Source: Macrolepiota albuminosa
Taxonomy: Eukaryota; Basidiomycota; Agaricomycetes; Agaricales; Agaricaceae
DNA length: 64,000 nucleotides
Direction: 5' to 3'
Assembly: GCA_027475525.1 (NCBI GenBank)
Contig: JAMWFC010000047.1
Span: forward strand, 1-64,000
The notes under the pieces were generated by a model. The model was given only the letters and a program-made list of their open reading frames with translations. It did not search any database and was not told where the DNA came from. Position numbers and translations under genes: made by a program. Below are positions 23,082 through 34,737 of this stretch, one piece after another (position 1 is the first letter of the stretch; each line of letters begins with the position of its first letter).

Positions 23082-26000
23082 ATGACTGGCTCTCTTGATC
23101 CGGATCCTCCGTTCTCAGCTGCAGACGCAGGTGACTTACCTGTGCTTCAGGCTGTGAAGACGCAATCTGCGTCAGCATACCAACCCCCGCCAAAGCGGGA
23201 CGAAAAGACTCCTCGCGATGTCAGCGCGAGCTATGGAATGCCTGGTGGGCTATCCGTATCACGGATGATGTCCATTGTATGACCTGGTGGAAAACCAGGA
23301 GATAGATCCGCGGTCTCAGGAGTGTCGCTGCCAGCGAGCCAAATGCCCTCACTGATGTATCCGGTATTGCCCGAGAGCTCTTCAGCTCCCTCGGAGGGTC
23401 AACCGGACGTTACCCAGTACTCGGAATTGGTACAAGGCAGCGCGTTTGCGCATAGCACCCCATTCCGGACTGCACCTACGGAACAGCATTTGGAATATGT
23501 GGCCAATGCTGCCACTGAACCGGGACCGTCGTCGTTGACGACACAAGTACAGAAGCAAGGACCAGCAATAGTGGTCAGTAGGGAAGACGACAATGTCGTA
23601 AGGTTGGACAAGGCGTTAACAACGCCTGGAAGTCCAGAGTTGCACCGACGAGCCGGCAAACAGCCGCAAGTGAGGCATGACGGCCTCAGGAGAGTTATGG
23701 ACTTAGAGTCCGAGTTGGAGTCCTCAGATGATGAGGAAAGCAAAAGGTCGCATTCGACCTTATCTATCCAGTTGCAGCTAGTATTGGACCGATATCCGGC
23801 GGTCGTGAAGGAATCGACGCGAAAGCGTCTTCAGCTTTATGTAGTGAAGCACTTACAGTTGCTGGCGGCTAGGAGCCACGATGTACCCCGTGCAGATTCG
23901 AGTGAATATATCGAATTGTTTGTGCGCATCTTCGAACTCGAAGTAGTGGAATACCTTAAGCGCAAAGCGGCGCGAGGGTCAGCAGTCTCAACGGCTACTC
24001 CAGCCGACTCCGTAGAATGTGAGATGAGTGTGCGCAGACGAGCGCCACTAATCGCGGATGCGATGGAATTGCTCAATGCGCCTCGTCAGGCTGATGAGTC
24101 TCAGCAAGACTATATTCGGCGCCAGAACGCCGCAAACCGTCAACGCATTGTTAGCGGAGTGCCTCAGCAGGCATTGTCTGAGGTGGAGACTGTAACGACG
24201 ACTCCGGCAGAGCCAGAGGCAGCACTTGCAGTGCAGGAGGTTAAGACACCTCGTAAGCAAGTTACAATCAAGGAAGAGGTGGACGAAGTCCACATTCTTG
24301 AGGAGCGAACGCGACCACAACGCGTAGTGCGACGCGTCCACCTAGTGGACAACTGGAATGAACGCGTCAATTACCAAAGGATACGCAACCAGGACTTGCG
24401 CGATCATGGTGAGTCGTTCATTGACGACCAGGGGGTAGTCTTTGAAGGGCGTGAGGGCGTAACGCCTGTCGATGACATGCGGCGACAATTCGCGGCTCGG
24501 ACTGCTGAACCGGACAGAGATCCGGGTGGTAGTGACGACAGTAGTGGTCACTACGAACGGAGGGAGCCAAATCGTCACAATCACGACGGTGGAGATCGTG
24601 ATCGTAGGAATGACGATCAGGACGATAATAATCGTCGTGACAGGGGCAGGCAGGCTGGTGGATTACCAGCAGAGCAACAAGTGAGGCAACAGCCCACCGC
24701 ACGGCCGGAAAGAGTGGTCAATGAGCACCTGTTTCGCAGTCCTCGGGCATTTTCGATGCCCGCACCTCATGATTTGCGTGAAACTACGCCGGGAATGAAT
24801 GAAGCGGTCAGGATCCATATGGATCATATGCATGACCGCCTCACTCGTCTGGTGGATGACTCCCTTGGAGTCAGATTTAAGTTCCCTGCTGGGGTAAGCC
24901 CCCGTAAATCCGATGGTAAGCACATACGTGCGTACGCTGGAGGACATAGGTTCTCGCAACTGGAGGACTGGGCCATGGACGTGTGCTACCACCTCGCAGC
25001 CTGCTGCTATGGTGGAGACAACATGGACCAGGAAAGGATATTCGTGCTACACGAATTTATGGAAGGAGAGGCTCGGAATTGGTTCCGTCACCATGTTCTC
25101 CACATTAATCGCGACAAATCGCACTGGACATTTAAAGAGGTCCTGATAGGACTGTATAATCAGTTTGTTAACGCTGCTACGATGCAGGAAGCTCGCGATG
25201 CCTTTAGAAAGGCAGTGTATAACGCTAAGACTGGCGTCCAGACCTTTTATGATGACCTTGTGGGTCATGCACAGAATATGGCCATCTATCCAGACGAATA
25301 CACTATCCGCGAGACATTCCTGGACGGAATACCCGCAGACATGAGGAGAGCGTTGATACGCGACGATAACTTGTCTCCGGAGGTCAACACTGTGACTGAA
25401 TTTTTGGCGTATGCCATCCGTTATGAGCAGTCGACACGGACTGCAAACCATTATGAGCAGCGTAGTTCACGCCGAGGACCAGTGAACCGTCAGGCAGTGA
25501 AGGTGGGAACCTTCCTAGCCAAGCGGACGGAGATGGAGAACAATCGCAATCCGCGATTTGTGGTTCGCAAGACAATTCCTGGAGGCCAACGGCCTCGATC
25601 GAAACCTGCTGGACAATTGCCAGCGAAGGACAGTCGACCCGTTTCGGGTCAGAATCAAGTAGCACCAAGAGGAGTAGTGGCGCCTGCAGCGCGTATGGCG
25701 GGTAAAACTGCTGGAGTCCCAGGAGTGGGCCAGAGAAGGCCTGCCGGGGACCCCTCAGCGTGCTACAATTGTGGCAGGAGCGGGCACTTTGCTAAGGAGT
25801 GTCCCGCCCCTCCTAAGGCACACATCCGAGCGGCCCATACGGCTGCGGCACCGAGCGATGTCGTCAGTGACGACGAGGACGATGAAATCGTCGAGGAAAC
25901 CGAGGAGGAGCTGCAAGCAGAGGCTGACGGGTCGGAAGTGGATGACGCTGAGAGCGTCCAGATTGATGGCGATGAATACGTCGCAGTGGATGTGTACGAC

Positions 26001-26582
26001 AGCAACTACTATGCTCGTGATGACGAGGAGGAACACCTGTTTGCACTGACGGAGTGCCGTGGAGATCAGCGCGTCCGAATGAGACGCGTAACCCTGCAGA
26101 AGGCAACTAATAAGTTGCAGCGGCCACACTATACTCCCGAAGGGAAGGAGTGCCTGGTCACGTATGTTGATGTCAACGGACATCCGGCATGGACGTTGTG
26201 GGACTCCAGGAGTACCACTACGGGCATTACGCCCCAGTTTGCTCACGTCAACGCGATTCGCGTTCATGAACTGGAGGAGCCCTTGATGCTCCAGCTGGGG
26301 ACTGTGGGGAGTCGCGCTATGGTGCAGTTTGGCGCGGAGGTGAAAATAAAGACGTCAGGAACGTCGACAAAGGAATACGTGGATATAGCGAATTTTGATC
26401 GCTATGACATGATTATCGGTACGCCGTTCATGCGTAAGAACAAGGTGTCGCTGGATTTCGTGAACGACATGGTCGTTGTGAATGGTACGCCGCTGAAGGC
26501 GGAGAAAGTGGTGTTGAACGATACAGATGGTCGTTTGAGGCGCTATCGCGCAACTGAGAAGCGGCGTGATGAGCGCAACTGA
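23082..26582 (+). pseudogene. Gypsy-B Gag-protease (open except for TGA codons)
   Basis: Gag and aspartic protease of Gypsy-B. ATG 23082 opens a frame that meets TGA at 23280-23282 and then stays open to TGA at 26580-26582. The N-terminal half is acidic and Glu/Asp/Arg-rich. A retrotransposon capsid domain follows (FVLHEFMEGEARNWFRHH, LIGLYNQFVNAATMQEARDA; about 25030-25420). One zinc knuckle, CYNCGRSGHFAKEC, lies at about 25760. A retropepsin-like domain comes after it, with WDSRSTTTGITPQFA at about 26200, where the usual DSG reads DSR, so the active-site Gly is replaced. The frame continues past 26582 into RT, making one Gag-Pol frame with three TGA codons. The second TGA is followed by CTAG, a known leaky context. 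Confidence 0.85.
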
Positions 26583-29392
26583 CTAGATGGTCGCAGGAGA
26601 GCGACTGTTCAGGAGGTGGAGGACGAACAGGCCCCACCGAAAAGCCTGCCGGCTGATTCGCCGGCTATACTGATGACTGAGGAAGAGTTTCAAGGAACTC
26701 TGAAGAAGGGGAAGCACCCGGATGTGACTGGGTGTACCAATGGAAAGCCTAAACAGGCTGTGCAGTGCAAGAATGAGCGTAGTAAACGCGTGGTGGAGTC
26801 GCTGGAATGCCAGCCGACTAGCTCTTGAGTAAAGGTGGAGGATCTCGTCAAGGACGAGGGATTCAGTATGATGGGAACTGTGGGTAGCACTAGGTCGCTA
26901 ATGGATCGACCAGTGCCTCGGCCAGGAGTGCAATGGGCGTATGACCCACAAATGCCACGGGAGTGGAACGAGTTGGTAGCGTCAATGGTGACGCAGGCTA
27001 TGGGAAGTGGGCAAGCGACCCAGACGGGAGAAGTGTACCATCACGCACAAGAGGACGAGATATCCGAAACATTGGATATCGTATTTGACGGATTCTCGCT
27101 GAAGGCGAGGAGTGTGCAGTCGTCGGCGAGTACGACGAGGAAACAACCGGTTGTAAGGTTGAATCCGGGAGACCTCACAGAGGAGCACGTACGTGCCTTA
27201 CAGGAGCGATTTGAACCAAAGGTTCAGCCGCGTATAGCACGCGTAGCCAAAGGAAAAGGCAAGGCGTTGAGCCTTACAGAGGAGGATATTCCTCGATTGC
27301 GCCAGCAATGGCAACGGGAGTTCGCTGATATTGTCAATGGAACAAAGGAGGAGCTTCCTCCGTGGCGGGAGGTTAATCATGAGATCAACCTCATTGACGA
27401 TAACAAGCAGTACAAGTATCATTTGCCTCGCTGCCCGCGAGCACTTCAGGATCAACTTCGTGAAAAGACGAATAGATACATAAACACGAAGTGGTGGGAA
27501 CCACGACCAGCGGTGCAAGCTGCACCATTGCTTTGTATTCCCAAGAAGGATGGAACGTTGCGGACGGCATTGGATGCGCGACAGCGCAATGATAATACCG
27601 TCAAGGATGTAACACCTCTTCCAGATCAGGAAGTGATACGAGAAGATGTCGCGACAGCGAAGTATCGGTCGAAAATCGACCTCACAGACGCATACTTCCA
27701 GATCAGGAAGTGATACGAGAAGATGTCGCGACAGCGAAGTATCGGTCGAAAATCGACCTCACAGACGCATATGAACAGGTTCGCATCCGCGAGGAGGATA
27801 TACCGAAGACACTGTTCTCGTCCCTGATGGGAACATTCGTGAGTAACATCATGCAGATTGGTGATTGTAATGCACCGGCAACATTTCAGAGGTTAATGAC
27901 CTCAATCTTCCGAGATGTAATCGGGAAGTTTATGCACGTCTATTTAGACGATATATTCATATTTTCTGACTCCATTGAGGAGCATGAGCAGCACCTACGA
28001 GTCGTATTTGAACGACTACGGAAGGCCAGCCTCTATCTCAAATGGAAGAAGTGCGAGTTGTACGCAACGAGTATAGATTGTCTCGGTCACGTCATTGATG
28101 AGAAGGGCATTCATCCTGATACGGATAAGCTCGACCAAATCCGAGAGTGGCGTACTCCACACACATATAATGATATCCAACGATTTGTTGGACTGGTGAA
28201 CTATATTGGCAATTTCTTGCCAGACGTCACTGCATACACTGGGCCACTTATGGCCATGACCCAGAATGGGTCACCGTTTCATTGGAGACCGCTGCATCAG
28301 CGGTGTTTTGAGATGATTAAGCGCATATGCGCGAAAACGCCGGTCATCTGGCCAATTGACCCACGCATCGACGAGCCCATCTGGCTCATTTGCGATGTGT
28401 CGAAGACTGGGGTTGGGGCCATGTTTGGCCAGGGTAAAACATGGCAGACTTGCCGACCAGCGGGATTTATGTCCCGTAAATTCACTGCTGCTCAGCAGAA
28501 TTATGCTGTGCACGAGTTAGAAACACTCGCAATACTGGAAGCCCTCCTAAAGTGGGAGGATAAACTGATGGGATATAAGATCCATATTATCACGGATCAC
28601 AAAGCACTAGAGTTCTTTAAGACTCAGGTGCACCTGTCTCCGCGACAACGTCGCTGGATCAACTACATGTCGCGGTACCAGTTCGACATCACCTATGTAA
28701 AAGGTGAATTGAACAAAGTGGCGGATTGCCTATCTCGATATTTCGAGAGTGATACTCGAGATGACGTCCATGACGCGCATGACTATGTCCAGGCGGACAA
28801 ACGTATTGACCCAGAGGGCGAGGATTTGCCTCTGCATCGATTCCATGAAATCAGGGAACATAGGGTCGAGTTACACGCCATGCGAGCGCAGGAAACACGT
28901 CGCAGTAAGCGACTGCAGGAGCAGCAAGAGACTCGCGATATCGAAGCTCAGGTGCTAGTGGACCATGAGGCCCCTCAGCCAAGGGAAGAGACGAGGCAAG
29001 AGGCGCCTATGAGAGGTACTGATATGACGCTCCAGCAAGCGCTGGAGTCACAGGACCATACGCCTGCACCGGCCGACTTAGGCAATGCGCAATTCCGCAC
29101 ACGTATCCAGCAAGGATACAAGGATGATAATCTCTTCGTAGAGATTCTGAACAATATCCAAGCGCATCCGCACTTCAGGACGGAGCAGCAGCTTGTCTAC
29201 CTTACCAGACCCACGGGGTCCAAAGTCATCTGCATTCCCCGGGAGAGGTCGTTGATTACGACTATCCTGGACCAGGCCCATAAAGTAGTGGGCCACTTCG
29301 GAACTCAGAAAACGCTGGACTATGTGCGATGCTGGTACTGGTGGCCGCAAATAGTATTCGTATGCCATGAATACGGTGTTGATGGGAGCTGA
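26583..29392 (+). pseudogene. Gypsy-B Pol: RT and RNase H complete, integrase truncated
   Basis: Continues the gag frame after TGA 26580, with another TGA at about 26826. The RT fingers/palm (LLCIPKKDGTLRTALDARQ) are split by the 77-bp duplication at 27618-27771. The active site is VYLDDIFIFS (about 27940). RNase H shows CDVSKTGVGAMF, HELETLAILEAL, TDHKALEFF and NKVADCLSRY, so its catalytic acids are present. The integrase zinc-binding region begins (HKVVGHFGTQKTLDYV, YWWPQI), but the sequence then leaves the family at about 29345. The second CxxC and the whole D-D-E core are absent. The end at 29392 overlaps the start of the accessory ORF. The element could not integrate by itself, so it was inserted with help from another copy or was deleted afterwards. 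Confidence 0.88.
27618..27771. repeat. exact 77-bp tandem duplication in Gypsy-B RT
   Basis: Copies 27618-27694 and 27695-27771. It duplicates VIREDVATAKYRSKIDLTDAY and shifts the frame. Ignoring one copy restores an uninterrupted RT. Confidence 0.92.
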
Positions 29393-30713
29393 CGCCAATA
29401 GAGCGGCGGCATATGAACACTCCTCTGGCCAGCCTGCCCATATCCCGGGCACGATTGTGTACAAGCACGCCCCACGCGGTCTTCCCCGCACTCCTCTAGA
29501 GCTGGACCGGCTCTACAAGTACTACGCCAATGTACACGTCCCGCGTCGCGACAGAATCGTCGCCTATATGTTGATCACAGAGCTCCAGATGTTCGCGCAG
29601 CGAACAGTAGAGGCTCTGCATGATCGAACCATGCAGCTCCTGATGAAGGAGCCTCAGTATCAGGAACTCGTCAACCCGATGCAGGGCCCTGACGACCTCG
29701 CTCTTGTCGAGCGACGACACATTCTGGGGCGCTTTTTGCGCACGAAAGACGATGGCACCACGGCGTTGCGCGTAATGCGCGCTCAGGATCCAGCCACACC
29801 GTTCGACCTTGACCAATTGGTGCAGTACGCGCTGGTCTTTGGCCGACCTGGGCTGGAGAATACCTATCAAGGTATCGCCGTGGATCATGCCTACCGTATG
29901 CACTGGCGGACCCTCTTTGGGTTCGCCTTATGTCGAGCATTGTGCGCTAACAGCGCAGCCAAGCCGGTGATCGTACGGCGCATGACCCTCGTCGTGGCCC
30001 GTCCAGGGCTTTATCGAGAGGCGATTGCCTCGTATGACGCCATGTTCCCCGAGCAGCCATTTGAGCCCCAACGTGGGCCGCAGCTCGAAATTCATCAAGT
30101 TCACGTGCCCGACGACCATGCACGGAACTTCTCCGACGACAACGCGTTACGCGTCCTTTTACACAACCGGATTCCGCTGGAATGGGTGGACCACGCGTAC
30201 ACGTACGGCGTAGTCTTCCTGGAACAGCAGTTCCACGCCCCCACGATGTCTATGGACATCTTTAAGCAGGTCGATGACGAGCGCATGGAGCGCCTCTCCA
30301 AGTATGGTACCCCCACCGCAATCCCGCAATGGGATGGATGGCGGGAGATGACTGAAGACGATCACTATCGTCTGATGTTCAAGCACCACAAGGAGAGCAA
30401 GCTCCCGGAAAATCCTGAGGCCAACGGCCTCTACTACTTGATTGGCATGGACCCGAATTGGGTCAACCTCCTAAAACGCTCGGCAGCGCATGACCTGCCC
30501 GCAGCAGACATGGACCCAGGCCAGGTCAATCTCCTGTCACGCACGGCAGAGCAGGGTACGCTTACCACCACCGCTTCAGCGATTAACGTCGCACTAACAG
30601 AGCCTATGGTGGTAGACACGCCTGCAGCTGAGGGGCCTATAACCCACCGAGGACGGAATCGGCACCTCCCCCTCCCGCGATTAACGTCGCACTGGAGGAG
30701 GAGGCAATGGTGA
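29367..30713 (+). CDS. Gypsy-B accessory protein (third ORF), function unknown
   Basis: An open frame of 448 codons on the sense strand between the truncated integrase and the 3' LTR. ATG 29367 lies in the integrase junction, and a second ATG at 29382 is possible. The product is mostly alpha-helical in character, with no signal peptide or membrane segment. Notable stretches are LDRLYKYYANVHVPRRDRIV, LVERRHILGRFLRTKDDG, DHAYRMHWRTLFGFALCRAL and GLYYLIGMDPNW. The last 40 codons appear frame-shifted. In another frame, from about 30642, a Pro/Glu/Ala-rich tail runs to TAG 30755-30757 and repeats the INVAL motif seen just upstream. Extra ORFs after pol are known in some fungal gypsy elements, but I cannot assign a role. 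It is better preserved than the integrase beside it. Confidence 0.7.
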   Translation: MNTVLMGADANRAAAYEHSSGQPAHIPGTIVYKHAPRGLPRTPLELDRLYKYYANVHVPRRDRIVAYMLITELQMFAQRTVEALHDRTMQLLMKEPQYQELVNPMQGPDDLALVERRHILGRFLRTKDDGTTALRVMRAQDPATPFDLDQLVQYALVFGRPGLENTYQGIAVDHAYRMHWRTLFGFALCRALCANSAAKPVIVRRMTLVVARPGLYREAIASYDAMFPEQPFEPQRGPQLEIHQVHVPDDHARNFSDDNALRVLLHNRIPLEWVDHAYTYGVVFLEQQFHAPTMSMDIFKQVDDERMERLSKYGTPTAIPQWDGWREMTEDDHYRLMFKHHKESKLPENPEANGLYYLIGMDPNWVNLLKRSAAHDLPAADMDPGQVNLLSRTAEQGTLTTTASAINVALTEPMVVDTPAAEGPITHRGRNRHLPLPRLTSHWRRRQW

Positions 30714-30757
30714 CTGAGACGGGCGCTGTCGCGGGAGCATCGTCATCCGGGTCCTAG

Positions 30758-31107
30758 ACCCTTGTATACAAAATTTTGTATGTACCTCTGAGTATTTAAC
30801 TCGAGCCATTTCAGCTGATACGCACTTTAGAGTCGCGTGTAGATACAGCGGACCCAGAGGAGGGGTCATTCTTTTGTTTTTATAATTTTATTATATACAC
30901 CATTGGCTTTCTACTGCTGGCGTTACCTGCGCCTGTGTCTGATAAGGACTGCTATCTCTTGTGTCCGGCCGACATCTCTTCATTGCGCATGAGTGCTAAC
31001 GCCTTCCAGCCACGCAACACGCGTGCATTCATCCGTTGTTGCACTACCGTGCATCCTTTATCGTTGTGCACTATCGTGCATCTTTCATCTATCTCTACCT
31101 CCCTCTG
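30758..31107. other. Gypsy-B 3' untranslated stretch
   Basis: No gene recognised. It contains short repeats of GCACTATCGTGCA-type palindromes near 31040-31080 and leads to the polypurine tract. Confidence 0.5.
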
Positions 31108-31261
31108 TCAAGACCGAGTATTCGGTCTCATTGGGGGGTATGTAACGGAGTCATCCGTATTACCATCAGCGTCAACGACGCTGTTCAAGACCGAGTATTC
31201 GGTCTCATTGGGGGGTATGTAACGGAGTCATCCGTATTACCATCAGCGTCAACGACGCTGT
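31108..31261. repeat. exact 77-bp tandem duplication across the Gypsy-B 3' LTR junction
   Basis: Copies 31108-31184 and 31185-31261. Each carries the polypurine tract TTGGGGGGTA and the first 44 bp of the LTR, so the LTR start appears twice (31141 and 31218). Confidence 0.92.
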
Positions 31262-31369
31262 AATCAATTAGTAGAGTATTACATAAGATAACATCTTGTT
31301 TTCGCACTAAGTACTAGTCAAATCCGATATTGCGGTCTGATTTAGCACTGTGTGTAACCCCAGGTTACA
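31218..31369 (+). repeat. Gypsy-B 3' LTR
   Basis: 152 bp from TGTAACGG to GGTTACA. The polypurine tract TTGGGGGGTA lies just before it. Confidence 0.93.
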
Positions 31370-31374
31370 CACTG
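31370..31374 (+). other. target-site duplication CACTG, right of Gypsy-B
   Basis: Matches 22790-22794. Confidence 0.95.
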
Positions 31375-32091
31375 CCAGCAGGGTAGTGGTGAAGAAAAGA
31401 GGTAACACGCTCCAGGAAAGTAGGGGGATCCATTATTACATGGGCTCGATCACAGTTGGGAGTCCACACCAGGCCGGTCGGGCTGGCCATCACGAAGACT
31501 GATGAGATCCAGGTGATGCATATGCAATTTATAGGATGCGGCTAGCGTTTCAATGAGCGACAGCGTGAGAGGACATTTCACAAGGAACGAGGACCCTGGC
31601 AAAGATACTAGCCAATGAAAGGCGCTTGACTCATTGTTGGACCGCGCAAAAAGGAAATCGACATTCTAGACCTAGCACTTGTGATCACCATCACCAAATA
31701 GCCACAAAGCAATCACTGGCACTCTATTACTTTATAGACTAAACTTCTTGCATGGATCCACTTATTATTTACAGACAATACCCTTTTCTTTCTAGGCACT
31801 CTATTACTTTATAGACTAAACTTCTTGCATGGATCCACTTATTATTTACAGACAATACCCTTTTCTTTCTAGGCTGGTGCGATAATGGCTATTGGGCCAC
31901 GCTAGCAAAGGGGTTTTTGCGCTATGATGATCTACTGAGCATTTTCCCCTTTTTACTTATTTTTCTTTTGATTACTTACAAACTGACGATTTTGGAACAA
32001 GGGGGAGCATTTAATTTTAGTATCACAAGCAACATAGTACGTATCAAAACTAACAAAGTCCAACAAAGTTCGAAGCACTACGGGCTGGCAA
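31375..32091 (-). other. Gypsy-1 antisense region, right of Gypsy-B
   Basis: The minus strand at about 31560-31375 is open and protein-like (MASPTGLVWTPNCDRAHVI, LERVTSFLHHYPAG) and faces the open block on the other side of Gypsy-B, with a one-base frame difference. The rest, 31600-32091, is AT-rich with no gene seen, apart from the 77-bp duplication. Confidence 0.4.
31718..31871. repeat. exact 77-bp tandem duplication in Gypsy-1
   Basis: Copies 31718-31794 and 31795-31871, in AT-rich non-coding DNA. Confidence 0.9.
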
Positions 32092-34603
32092 CTACGGATC
32101 ATACTCGGGAAGGGTGGGATCGCCCAAAGGAAGCAAGTCCCCGTCCTGAATCGCGTTACTCGCTTGCCACTCAAGCGCATCAGTAATATTGTCATGGAGC
32201 TCGAGCAGGAGTTGCTCGCAGCGCGCTAAGGTGGAAACACGAGGACGCAGGTTGGCAAGTTCATGACCAGCAACTTTGGTCGCATCCTCGATATGGCAAA
32301 GTTGCTGGCGAAGGTCGGCAGAGGGACGGAGGGGAGTAATGGGATAGGAGAACTCGTCCCCAAGCCAAGGGAAGGCGTCGCCAGAAACTCGCATGATGGG
32401 AGGGGGCATCCAAAAGGGATCAAACTTACCAAGAAATCAGAAAAGTGGAGGAAAGAAGCTAATAAGGAAGGGGCGTACCTGAACAGTTACAGGCGCACGA
32501 GGTGTCTATTCATGACGCTCGTCGCCAGGAGACATAGGTCTGGCGGAAGATAGGTGGATACCGTAGGTAGGCAGGTACCTCCAGCAGCGACGACGCTCAT
32601 CCTGCAGTATCAAAGTTCCTTCAGACTCTGGCGCTGTAGAAGTCTCGCGACTACTAGGAAAAGAGGAGAAGCTGTGGGGAGGAGTAAGGGACGGAGTAAT
32701 AGGAAGAGCAACAGGAGTGTCGCTAGCCACAACCGGCTCGGGGGCAGGGGTAGCACCAGCGACAGACATAACGACATCTTCGGCAGCAGGAATAGCCACT
32801 ACGGTGGGAACAGGAGTGGGGGACCTACCAGTCAAGAAGTTAGCATGCAAGAAAAAGAGGTTAGGAGAACGCGTACTGGTTACCACTGGGGCCACTCTGA
32901 CAAGGGTTAGCGGCAATAGGGGGAGTAAGGCAAAGCAGGAGAGCGCGTACCACCAACAGCGCATCGGCATCAATGACGGGCTCAGCTTCATCATCATCCT
33001 CTCCCTCGGCATCCCTCTCAGTGCCCTCCCCCTCATCCGTAGACGACTCAGTCAAAGACAAAACCACAGGCATAGCAGGCACTAGCTTGCGGTGCTTACC
33101 AGGACTCTTGCCAGGAGACGCAGCAACAGGCTTACGTTTCGAAGGAACGGGACGATGAGGAGAATGAGCAAAAGGTGCCGCCATGGTGGTACCATCCTGG
33201 GTAGTCGGCAGCGCCAGGCTGGCTGCGCTGATCACAGTGGGCTGGTGAGTAGCCGCCAGATCACGTTGCTGCAGCACAAAATCCCGGGCGTTATGAACCA
33301 ACACTGCGCGCTCATAGTTCCTTTGCATGATGGCATCCCTACCATGCTCATGAGTACGAATCCCGTTGAAGGCACAGCCTCGTTTCAACGCATTGCACCG
33401 ATAGCAAGGCAGAGAGGCGGTAGGGAACCAGCAGCCCTCAGGATCGTTCTCAGACCAACACTTGTCATACTAAGAAAGAAGTCAGCAACGGCATCAATCT
33501 ACCAATGGGCAAACCAGTACTTACCATGCCAATCTTTGCCCCAAATGCGCGACGTTCCAAGGGCACAACGGTAACCTTCTTCTTGGCGCCCAGTACTTGG
33601 ACACCAGCCGGGATGCCAGTATCAATAACGGTAGTATCACAGCAAAGGCGCAACAGGTCATGAAGCTCCATGTCAGTGAACATGGTCTGGTTAGGCGCCT
33701 ATCGACATTGAACTTTAGACGCTAAAGTCTAGCAACAACAAACAAAGCACTTACAACATACAAAGGGGCAACACAAGCAGGGAGATTGATCTGGAAGGGG
33801 AGAAGTCAGAAAAATGGAGTAAGGAAGATAGGGGAGGAATGCACGGTACGTTTGGGAGAACTAGCACAAGCAGGGGGCGCTTGTTCAATAACAATGGCGA
33901 AATTACGCGGAGGACCATGGGAAGTTGGGCGCGTCGGGCCAGGTCATGGCTCGCTACAAGAAACGGCGATACATTTGATGGCCAAATGGGGAGGGGCAGT
34001 GCAAACGGGAGAAGCAGTGCTTGGGGCAGGGCAAGTGAAAGAAGCAGCACCACAAAAAGGGCTGCCAAGAATGGAAGGAGGCGAAACAGAAGTCGAAGAA
34101 GGAGGGGCGGTAGGAATAGAAGGGACAGTAGAGGCCGATGGGGCAGTAGGAAGACTGGCGACGGTGGGAGATGTGGCAACTGACTACTCAAGGATTAACA
34201 GTGGAAAAAGGGGGAAGAAAAGGAGGGACTTACTTTGCTGACCTTGGTACTAGCCAACAACACGTCAATCTCGTTGGATAAGGAGGGAGCCTAGTATGGG
34301 TGCTGAACCTTAGCGCCACAAAGCCAAAAATCAAACTTAGAAACTTACGAAAAGGTCCATAAAAGGGTGCAACCAATCGGCACCTTTGTACTCACGGTAC
34401 CGGGCCACACACCACTCGCAAACCTCGTCACCCCGCTTCTAGGAACTGTCAGAACCACGTACCACTAGCCACCTCTGATAAAGCTGCATAATGCCAGGGA
34501 CGGTCTGTGGTGCATCGACAGAACCAACATTCTTAGCACGGTCGAAGAAATAGGAGGCCTTAGCCAGGAAATTACGGAGGGCGGAAGCATTAAAACTGGA
34601 CAT
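32092..34603 (-). pseudogene. Gypsy-1 antisense Zn-cluster-like accessory gene (decayed)
   Basis: Encoded opposite to pol and homologous to the Gypsy-2 gene at 56706-59095. Exon 1 (34603-34349) matches Gypsy-2 exon 1 over its length (FLAKASYFFDRAKNVGS..., ending DWLHPFMDLF) and stops at a GTAAGT donor in the same place. Exon 2 (34290-34234) encodes APSLSNEIDVLL. A Pro/Ser/Thr-rich stretch lies at about 34180-33780. A later exon (about 33680-33533) reads FTDMELHDLLRLCC and ends at a GTAAGT donor directly before the Cys cluster (33475-33380; KCWSENDPEGCWFPT, PCYRCNALKRGC). The first Cys of the cluster is Tyr here. The C-terminus (to 32092) contains a coiled-coil-like ADLRQQLCHIEDATKVAGHE and ends LPLGDPTLPEYDP. 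A TAG in exon 1 and other stops make it a pseudogene. Role unknown; a DNA-binding function is inferred. Confidence 0.7.
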
Positions 34604-34728
34604 GCTGAAGGAGATGGGACAAAAAATATGAGGAGAAACAATTTTATATGGTGCTGGTGGCATTTCACGGACCGTAGTGCAGTCAAACTAATGACAGCGT
34701 TTGACTGAGGACAGTCAATTTTTCAGTT

Positions 34729-34737
34729 GGGGGGAGA
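34729..34737 (+). promoter_or_regulatory. Gypsy-1 polypurine tract
   Basis: GGGGGGAGA-type purine run directly before the 3' LTR, the expected plus-strand primer. The same TTGGGGGGAGA precedes the Gypsy-2 3' LTR on the other strand. Confidence 0.85.

Larger units (their letters stand above)
22795..31369 (+). mobile_element. Gypsy-B: young Ty3/gypsy element with accessory ORF, integrase core missing
   Basis: Short LTRs (176 and 152 bp; TGTAACGG...GGTTACA) and CACTG target duplications. It is CpG-rich with long open frames, unlike its hosts. Order: gag-protease, RT, RNase H, the start of integrase, then an accessory ORF. It is nested in the antisense region of Gypsy-1 and is therefore the youngest insertion of the stack. 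Confidence 0.95.

Noticed and set aside
23399..26637. Long minus-strand open frames opposite Gypsy-B gag
   Set aside because: They mirror a strongly biased, CpG-rich coding strand and show no recognisable protein; shadows of the gag frame.
33786..34241. Plus-strand Gly/Arg-rich open frames in Gypsy-1
   Set aside because: They are the complement of the Pro/Ser/Thr-rich exon of the antisense accessory gene.
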